Part shown: piece after piece, positions 56,534-64,000 of the stretch | Position numbering within the stretch: the first letter of the stretch is position 1 | Layout of the letters: each line of letters begins with the position of its first letter | Assembly (NCBI RefSeq): GCF_027244095.1 | Contig: NC_069661.1 | Coordinates: 191,055,501-191,119,500, forward strand | Origin: Hemicordylus capensis | Lineage: Eukaryota > Chordata > Lepidosauria > Squamata > Cordylidae | Direction: 5' to 3' | DNA length: 64,000 nucleotides | Position numbers and translations under genes: made by a program | The notes under the pieces: generated by a model | Database searches by the model: none | Told to the model about the DNA's origin: nothing | What the model saw: the letters and a program-made list of their open reading frames with translations, nothing else

Positions 56534-58864
56534 ACATAGACTGAGTAAATTCACAGTCAGGTCATGACAAAGAGGTCAAATTTCTAGATACGCTAAATAA
56601 CTGTGCCCTAGAACAGTAGGTCTTGGAACCAACCAGAGAGAAGGCGACCTTGGACATAATCCTGAGTAGCACCCAGGACCTGGTGTGGGATGTCAGTGTC
56701 ATTGACCCTTTAGGGAACAGTGACCATAGTGCAATCAAATTCAGCATACATGTGGGGAGAGAATCACCAAGGAAGTCTAACACAGACATTTTGAATTTCA
56801 GAAAAGGAAACCTCCTCAAAATGAGGAGTATTGTGAAAAGACAGCTGAAAGGGAAAATCAGGAGAGTCACTTCACTCCAGAGTGCATGGAGTTTACTCAA
56901 AACCACAATACTAGAAGCCCAGTATATCCAAAAGGAGAAAAGGTACCACTAAGTCCAGGAGGATGCCAGCATGGCTAACAGGTGATGTCAAGGAAGCCAT
57001 AAAAGGGAAGACGACTTCCTTCCAAAATTGGAAGGCCTGTCCAAATGAAGAGAACAGAAAGGAACACAAACTCTGTCAAAAGAAATGCAAGGTGATAATA
57101 AGGGAGGCAAAAAGAGAGTTTGAGGAACATTTAGCCAAAAGTATCAAGGGGAATAACAAGAACTTCTTTAAATACATCAGAAGCAGGAAACCTGCCAGGG
57201 AAGCAGTTGGACCATTAGACAATGAGGGAGTGAAAGGGATTATTAAGGAGGATATGGAGGTTGCAGAGAAGCTAAATGAGTTCTTTGCGTCCGTCTTCAC
57301 GGCAGAGGATACTGAACATATACCTGTTCCTGAACCAGGCTTTTTAGGGATGGAGGCGAAAGAACTGAGTGACAAGAGATGATGTTCTAAACTGTCTGGA
57401 AAAACTGAAAACTAACAAATCACCAGGGCCAGATGGCATCCATCCAAGTGTCCTCAAAGAACTCAAATGTGAAATTGCCAACCTCCTTGCTAAAATATAT
57501 AACTTATCCCTGCAGTCGGGCTCTGTACCAGAAGACTGGAGAGTAGCAAATGTAACACCGATTTTCAAAAAGGGATCTAGGAGTGATCAGGGAAATTACA
57601 GGCCAGTTAGCTTAATGTCCGTTCCTGGCAAATTGATGGAAAGCATCCTCGAAGATAAAATTGTAAAGCACCTAGAAGAACAGGCCCTGCTGGGAGTGAA
57701 CCAGCATGACTTCCTCAAAGGTAAATCTTGCCCCACCAACCTTTTGGAGTTCTTTGAGAGTGTCAACAAGTGTGTGGATCAAGGTGATCCAGTTGACATA
57801 GTATACCTGGAATTCCAAAAAACTTTTGACAAAGTTCCCCATCAAAGACTCCTGAGGAAACTTAGGGGTCATGGGAGAAGGGGACAAGTACATGTGTGGA
57901 TTGCTAACTGGTTGAAAGACAGGAAACAGAGGGTAGGGATAAATGGGGAGTTTTCACAATGGAGGGAAGTAAGAAGTGGGGTCCCCCAGGGATCTGTACT
58001 GGGACCTGTGCTTTTTAATTTATTCATAAATGATCTAGAACGGGGTAAGCAGAGAGGTGGCCAAATTTGCAGATGATACTGAACTCTTTTGGGTAGTGAA
58101 ATCCAAAAAGGATTGTGAGGAGCTCCAAAAGGATCTCTCCAAACTGGGGGAGTGGGTGACAACCTGGCAAATGAGCTTCAGTGTTGGCAAGTGTAAGGTG
58201 ATGCACATTGGGATGAAAAACTCCAACTTCAAGTATACGCTGATGGGATCTGAGCTGTCGGTGACTGACCAGGAGAGGGATCTTGGGGTTGTGGTGGACA
58301 GCTTGTTGAAAGTGTCGACTCAATGTGCAGCAGCTATGAAAAAGGCCAATTCCATGCTAGGGATGATCAGGAAGGGGATTGAAAATAAAATGGCTAATAT
58401 TATAATTCCCTTATACAAAACTATGGTGCGGCCACACCTGGAGGACTGCATACAATTCTGGTCACCACATCTAGAAAAGGACATTGTAGAACTGGAAAAG
58501 ATGCTGAAGAGGGCAACCAAGATGATCAGGGGCCTAGAGCACCTTTCTTATGAGGCAAGGCTACAACACCTGGGGCTTTTTAGTTCAGAAAAAAGATGAC
58601 TGTGGGGAGACATGATAGAGGCTCTATCCTAAAATGCATAGAGAGAAATTCTTCTCCCGCTCACATAACACTAGAACCAGGGGTCATCCAATGAAATTGG
58701 TTGCCCGGAAATCTTGGACCAACAAACGGAAGTACTTTTTCACAAAATGCATAATCAACTTGTGGAATTCTCTGCCACAAGATGTGGTGACAGCCAACAA
58801 CCTGGATGGCTTTAAGAAGGGTTTGGATAACTTCATGGAAGAGAGGTCTATCAGTGGCTACTAG
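56534..58864 (+). pseudogene. CR1 ORF2 remnant (endonuclease C-terminus, reverse transcriptase)
   Basis: In order: LEPTREKATLDIILSST, DVSVIDPLGNSDHSAIKFSI (end of the APE endonuclease, SDHSA box), [72 protein letters not shown] (motif A), [20 protein letters not shown] (motif B) and [12 protein letters not shown] (motif C, FADD, about 58063), then RATKMIRGLEHLSYEARL, NTRTRGHPMKL and LWNSLPQDV. Frame changes near 56952, 57380, 58050 and 58600 and several stops break it. Motif A keeps an aspartate in DKVPH, but the usual first aspartate is E or missing (YLEFQK). It would have copied CR1 RNA; now inactive. Confidence 0.88.
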
Positions 58865-59507
58865 TCGGAGGGCTGTGGGCCACCTCCAGCCTCAAAGGCA
58901 GGATGCCTCTGAGTACCAGTTGCAGTGGAGTAACAGCAAAAGAGAGGGCATGCCCTCAACTCCCGCCTGTGGCTTCCAGCGGCATCTGGTGGGCCACTGT
59001 GCGAATCAAGATGCTGGACTAGATGGGCCTTGGTCCTGATCCAGCAGGGCTGTTCTTATGTTCTTATGTTTATGCATTGGTTCAGCGCCAGGGGGAGGGG
59101 GAGGGGGAGCATGATCTTTAAGAAAAAGGAGAGCAGGTCCTTACTTGCTCTCCACCTCCACATGCAGCTTCCTGCTGCTACAGAGCTTGTCCCAAGTACC
59201 CTTGCACGGCACCAGAATGCACATGTCATCTGTGCATGCAGAGGCACCATTTACATGGTCATCGTGTTGTTGGCCACATATGTGTGGATACCATGTGTGT
59301 GCTGGAGCTGCACAGGGATATTTGGGACAAGCGCTGTAGCAGCAGGAAGCTGCATGCAGAGGCAGAGAGCAATTAAGGACCTGCTCTCCTTTTTCTTAAA
59401 GATCCTGTTCACCCTCTCCCTCTCTGTGGCACCGAACCAGTTCGGACCTCATCTGAACCAGTTCAGCACTGATCCAGTACATGAATCTCAGTTTGTGCAC
59501 ATCTCTA

Positions 59508-61115
59508 GAGTATACTTTTGCTGAGATTTCTTCTGAGAGAAAAACTAGAAATAACAAAACTTGTGGAGGGAAGGAAGACCTCTCTAAACCATCACAGACT
59601 GTTGCTATCAGTTTTACCCTTGCTTCTCTACAAACTCCTTATAGTTTTCTACATGCAAACCTTTGAGGTGTCAGCACAGCCCTTTTCTGCAGATCAAGCT
59701 ACAGAAACAGAGTAAAATAAATGATAAAAACAAAAAGCAAACACCATGTATGAAAATCCACACTTGCTTTTCAAGCCCATTAAAAGCTTCCTCTTATTTC
59801 ATCATAATTGCTGTCTCTTTTATTGACATAGAACATTGCAGCTAGTCAAGTTTCATTTTTATTTCTCAGTGTAAATATATTGGGGGGAAACCTTGTCACT
59901 GTAAACAAATGGCAGACAAGAACGCCCAACATCTTTTACAGATGCTGTTATGTCTCCTCTAGCCAGACAGGTTATTATTAAGTCAGAATTTGTTGTAATC
60001 ATCTGTTAAATTTAATGCCAGTCTTCACAAGTTGTTTGAAAGAACGTCAACAAGTTAAATGCTCTGCTGTTTGTACTGCAGTTATTTCAACCTAAATCAG
60101 TTAATAAAATATATAACTATCAGGCAAAGGAGTATGAATCAAAACCAAACAGGTGGACATCCAAGAATCAAGACCCCTAATTAGCCCATGTCATCTGGAA
60201 CGACTACTAATACTACTACTAAACTTTGTAGCCAGATACTTGAGGTATCTTTTGTATTTCATGCCCAGAAATTACTAACAAAAAGCTGAACTTGGCCCAC
60301 CAAACACTTAAGATGGGACACCAGGAAGAAGATTTTTTAGGAGCTAGATCAAAGGCAAGCCATAGAGACTTTACAGCTCTATTGGCCATTACATGGTGGT
60401 GCATATTTCTACTTGGCAGTATTATAGTATAGTACACTCAACAGTTACAATTTTATTTTTGGGGCTTTATGTTTGTTTTGCAATTGTTAGAACCCTATCA
60501 GTCACAAGGTTTCACTGCTCTTGTATATTTGGAAGCATGGTTTATTCGATTTCCAGCCCAGGTTTCTGAATGTAAGGTTAGCCTAGGTTTACAATTTCAT
60601 ACTTTGCTGAACAAATATGAGGTTGGTAAATATGCCTTTTCAAAGTTGAAATGGAAAAGGAAAAGGAAGAAAGAAAGAACAGAACAGAACGTTATAGTTT
60701 TCTTTGTTTTCATTTTAAAAGGGACCATGATGACTCCTATGTGGCCTACTGGGGGAGGAGGGGATTTCTGAAGAACAGAAAAGCAAGTGAAGATCCAGAA
60801 TTATCAGTAGGTGGGCTGTGACCTCCAAGACTTGTAAAGTATCATGAGATGGGTGTGATAAGCAAACAATATAAACTTGAAGTACCCCATCAAGGGTGCA
60901 GAGAAGAACAAGGAGGCAGTTAATGGTGCTGCTAGGAAGGGATGGCGCAGAAAAACCTCCAGCAGTTTACAGTAAAGTACACGATATAGTTACTTATATG
61001 GTCACTAAAGGAACAGGGTGAACATGGCCTAGCAAGTGACTTCCTTGTTCTCTGTAATATGTATCTCACAGTTGTTTCTGCTAAGTAACCAGATGAGAGA
61101 GCAGAAGGCTGACTG
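59508..61115. other. No gene recognised; AT-rich unique DNA
   Basis: No motif-bearing open frame and no element terminus. A 100-residue frame at 60469-60771 ends in a lysine-rich, low-complexity tail and is not convincing. Confidence 0.5.
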
Positions 61116-61394
61116 TAAGGATGTGCACAAAACTGGATTTGCCAGTTTGGCTCAAATCCGAATTAGATTCCAGCTGATACGGCTCAGCTTGGTTTAGGCT
61201 TGGTTGAGCCAGACTTGGTTTGAGTTCCAACAGAGCCAGCTCGACCAGCTCGGAGCTATGCTGGTAAATTAAAATCTGGGGAGGATTCCCCTTTACCAGT
61301 ATAGGAACGGGGGGAATAAAGCAGGCGGGGAGTAAACATTTTATTGGTTGTGCCAGGCCTTTTGCAGATATGTGTTTGGGCTCTCTTTAGAAGC
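61116..61394. mobile_element. hAT-like foldback MITE, 'TAGGG' family, left part (copy 10)
   Basis: Starts TAAGGATGTGCACAAAACTGG with dense GGTTTG/CAAACC-like and AGCTCGACCAGCTCGGAGC words. It breaks off at the L2 LINE, whose end lies outside the window, so the right half may lie beyond 64000. Confidence 0.55.
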
Positions 61395-64000
61395 GGGGTT
61401 CAGGGGGTACATCCGGCAGCTATTACTGTAGTGGTGGGGAATAGAAGAATTGGTGTTGCTACAGCAGCTGGCCATTTCCCTACAGGGGAAAAAAACCTAG
61501 TAATTTAGTAACTGTTTCCACTTCTGGCTGCCCTGTGAGCTCTCAGGCCTCAGGGAGCAGTTCCAACTACCCACAGAGCCTAGCCATGCTCCTTTGTAAT
61601 GCCAGATCAGTACAGAATAAGATGAAATCATCCATGACTTGACCACGGATGAGGGAACCAACCTGGCATGTATAACTGAGACCTGGTTGGGGGAGGCAAG
61701 TGATCCAGTTTGGACCCCGCTTCTTCCACCAGGCTGCTCTGTTGCGGAGCAGGTTAGGAGAAGTGATTGGGGGGGGGTGGAGTGGAGTGACTGTGGTCCA
61801 TTACCATCTCCCTTACCAGGGTCCCTGTGAGACAGCTGACTTATATTGAGTGTGTATTTTTGAGGCTTGGAATTAGGGGTAGGTTGGGAATTCTGTTGAT
61901 GTACTGTCCACCCCACTGCCAATGGATTCCCTAACTGAGCTGATGTAGCTGGTCTCAGAGTTGATGTTGGAGTCTCCAAGACTTTTAGTGCTGGGGGACT
62001 TCAATATCCACTTTGGGCTGGCTTGTCTGGTGCAGCACAGGAATTCATAGCAGCCATGATAACTATGGGACTATTCCAATTAGTTTCAGAACCAACTCAC
62101 ATTGCCGACCACACACTCAATTTGGTCTTTGTTCAGATAGGGGAGGGTGATCCATGAGTGGGGGATCTTGTGGTTTCCCCATTGTCATGGACAGACCACT
62201 ACCTGGTTAAGCTTGGTGGTCTATTACCATCACAAATGGTTTCACAGTAACAATCCACCCCTGCAGGGGTGGTGGACCTGTTAGGATGGTCTACCCAAGA
62301 AGGCTGCTGGATTTAGTAGGATTCAAAAAGCCTTGGAGATTTAGTGTTGGTACTGCCAGTGATCCTGTGGATGCCCTGGTGGAAACCTGGAATAGGGAAT
62401 TCACTAGGGCAGTAGACACAATCGCTCCTAAGCATCCCTTCTGACCTGCTTTAAGAGTGGCCCCTTGGTATACAGAGGAGTTACAGGGGATGAGCAACAA
62501 GGTAGGTGACTAAAATGCAAGTGGTGGAGAACTTGGCTCAAATCTGACAGGACATGGCATAGAGCCCATTTGAAGTTTTATGAAGTGGCGGTGCATACAG
62601 CAAAAAACCAAAACAAAAACCCATTCTGAGTCTGCAGAATTGAGCCTGTGGGTTCATCTTGAGCATTGAGTCAGCAGGTTCACCTTCAGCAGAATTTCCC
62701 CAGGTTTTGAGGAGTTTAATTCAAGCTCTTTGTTTTTTGAATCAGTCCCCAGAGACTATGTCCTGCTCTAATGCTTTTAATGAGTTCTTTGCGGATAAAA
62801 TCTCTTGTGTTTGGACTCCACTGTCTCTGTAGAGTGTATTAAGGAGATGTCCAGCAATCCTTCTTGCACTATCAGATTGGATCGCTTTCAATCTGTGACT
62901 CCTGAGAATGTGGACAAGCTGCTTGAGGCGGTGCAGTCTACCAGCTGTTCTCTGGATCCTTTCTCAACTTGGCTGCTTCTATCTAGCAGGGAAATTGTTG
63001 GAGGTGGCCTGGCCTAGTTAATATCATTAATGGATTGCTAAGGGAGGGTAGGATGCCTCCTTCTTTGAAAGAGGCAATGATTAGACCACTTCTTAAAAAG
63101 CCTTTCCTAGGTCCCCCAGCAATTGATAGTTACAGGCCAGTCTCCAATCTCCCATGGTTGGGCAAGGTGATTGAGAAAGTGGTGGCTAGCTAAACAGCAC
63201 CAGGTGGTTTAGGGGGGAACTGATTATCTAGACCCATTTCAAACTGGCTTTAGAGCTGGGTATGGGGTTGAGACAGCCTAGGTCAGCCTAATGGATGACC
63301 TTTATAAGGGAATTGACATAGGGAGTGTGACTCTGATGTTTCTTTTGGATCTCCTGGTGGTATTTGATACCATTGACCATGGTATCATTCTGGATCGCCT
63401 GGGGAAATTGGGGATAGGAGGCACTGCTTTGCAGTGGTTCCATTCCTATCTCTCGAGTAGATCCAAATGGTGGAGCTTGGTGACTGTTGCTCTTTGAAAC
63501 GGGGACTATTATATAGAGTCCCTCAGGGCTCCATTCTGTCACCAATGCTTTTTTATATTTACATGAAACCACTGGGTGAGGTCATCAGGAGATTTGGTGC
63601 AGGGTGTTATCAGCTGATGACACTCAAATCTATTTCTCCTTGTCATTAACATAATCAGGAAATGACATTCATTCCTTAAATGCCTGCCTACAGGGAGCTA
63701 TGGGCTGGATGAGAGATAACAAATTGAAGCTGAATCCAAGCAAGACAGAGGTGCTCATTGTAGGGAATTAGAATTTGAGGGATGTTAGAACGTCCTGTGC
63801 TGGATTGGGTTACATTTCCCCAGAAGGAACAGGTATGCAGCTTAGGAGTGCTCTTGGATCCAGGCCTCACCCTGGTATCCCAGATAGAGGCTATGGCTGG
63901 CGGTGCCTTTCATCAGCTGTGGCTGATTCGTCAGTTGTGTCCTTGAAGAAAAACAATCTCAAAACAGTGGTGCATCAGCTCGTAACCTCCAGGCTTTATT
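61395..64000 (+). mobile_element. L2 LINE, sense, long copy running off the window
   Basis: ORF2 similarity begins near 61585 and continues to the window edge. The 5' boundary, at about 61395, is approximate because the upstream sequence (CATCCGGCAGCTATTACTG) may be L2 5' UTR. Longer than the other L2 copies here, which are all 3' fragments. Confidence 0.8.
61585..64000 (+). pseudogene. L2 ORF2 remnant (endonuclease, reverse transcriptase), partial
   Basis: In order: LLCNARSVQNKMKSS (start of the APE endonuclease), TTDEGTNLACITETWLGEA (catalytic E of ITETW), LVLGDFNI-like (about 61985), a WTDHYLV-like SDH box (about 62190), AMIRPLLKKP..GPPAIDSYRPVSNLPWLGK (about 63078-63170), LLDLLVVFDTIDHGIILDRL (motif A), VPQGSILSPMLFYIYMKPLG (motif B), then AMGWMRDNKLKLNPSKTEVL. 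The copying D-D pair of motif C is eroded around 63610. Many frame changes and stops; no frame exceeds about 70 codons, so it is an old copy. The C-terminal end lies outside the window. Confidence 0.82.

Larger units (their letters stand above)
55973..59068 (+). mobile_element. CR1-clade LINE, 5'-truncated, carrying a solo LTR
   Basis: Starts inside the endonuclease (AVIMGDFNY at about 55992-56013) and runs through RT to a 3' UTR ending TGTTCTTATGTTCTTATG, the repeated octamer-like end typical of CR1 elements. The LTR at 56019-56528 sits in the endonuclease part. The 3' UTR words GATCCAGCAGGGCT and GCATCTGGTGG match the fragment at 37890. Confidence 0.88.
55945..59507. mobile_element. hAT-like foldback MITE, 'TAGGG' family copy 9, interrupted by a CR1 LINE
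   Basis: Left part 55945-55972 (TAGCGGTGTGCACAAATTGAGG) and right part 59069-59507, ending CAGTTTGTGCACATCTCTA. Flanks caggatac and gagtatac match 6/8. The right part has an inverted pair AAGAAAAAGGAGAGCAGGTCC / GGACCTGCTCTCCTTTTTCTT (about 59119 and 59379), showing an older inner palindrome. Confidence 0.7.

Overview
The window looks like squamate reptile (lizard or snake) chromosomal DNA with no recognisable host gene. It is AT-rich and intergenic or intronic in character, and built almost entirely from layers of transposable elements. The mix supports a squamate: an R4/Dong-clade LINE, L2 and CR1 LINEs, an I-group (Vingi-like) LINE, a Ngaro/DIRS-type tyrosine-recombinase retroelement, two solo LTRs, several hAT non-autonomous families, a Tc1/mariner element, a Tigger-like MITE and two abundant short retroposon families. 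No tRNA, rRNA or CRISPR array, and no multi-exon host gene, could be supported. Family names come from motif recognition, not a database search.

Layout. 1-9 kb: a LINE-like fragment split by a hAT foldback element (657-1285), a tRNA-type SINE, a second foldback copy (3293-3872), a 1.3 kb hAT element with a perfect 8-bp target duplication (4878-6180) and MITEs. 9-18 kb: mostly unique AT-rich DNA with an L2 scrap, two clear MITEs (12.3 and 13.2 kb), SINEs and a 246-bp hAT MITE with a perfect duplication (16372-16617). 18.5-24 kb: an antisense L2 LINE carrying a solo LTR, then a minus-strand Ngaro-like retroelement with RNase H, tyrosine recombinase and SGNH-hydrolase parts. 24-29.6 kb: MITEs, a Tigger-like element, a SINE, then unique DNA. 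29.6-33.6 kb: a 1.56 kb hAT foldback element, a hAT element that splits a (CA)n tract, and a Tc1/mariner element with 263-bp inverted repeats inside another hAT element. 34-44 kb: scattered MITEs, L2 and CR1 fragments, two more foldback elements and SINEs.

44.5-53.9 kb is the core of the window: a five-level nest. A MITE (family D) holds a hAT foldback element, which holds a short retroposon with an (AAT)n tail, which holds an R4/Dong LINE, which is cut by a 5.9 kb Vingi-like LINE flanked by an exact 10-bp target duplication. The R4 reading frame resumes in phase after the insert. 54-59.5 kb holds another foldback element with a perfect palindromic core, then a foldback element containing a CR1 LINE that itself contains a solo LTR. 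The window ends inside a sense-strand L2 LINE (about 61.4 kb onward).

The ORFs therefore serve element mobility (endonuclease, reverse transcriptase, transposase, recombinase) and most are decayed. The most notable material is the nest, the insertion of the R4 element in a TAA-type microsatellite, the Vingi-like element whose ORF1 and ORF2 lie in one frame, and a family of at least ten foldback hAT-like elements sharing one terminus but with diversified subterminal motifs.
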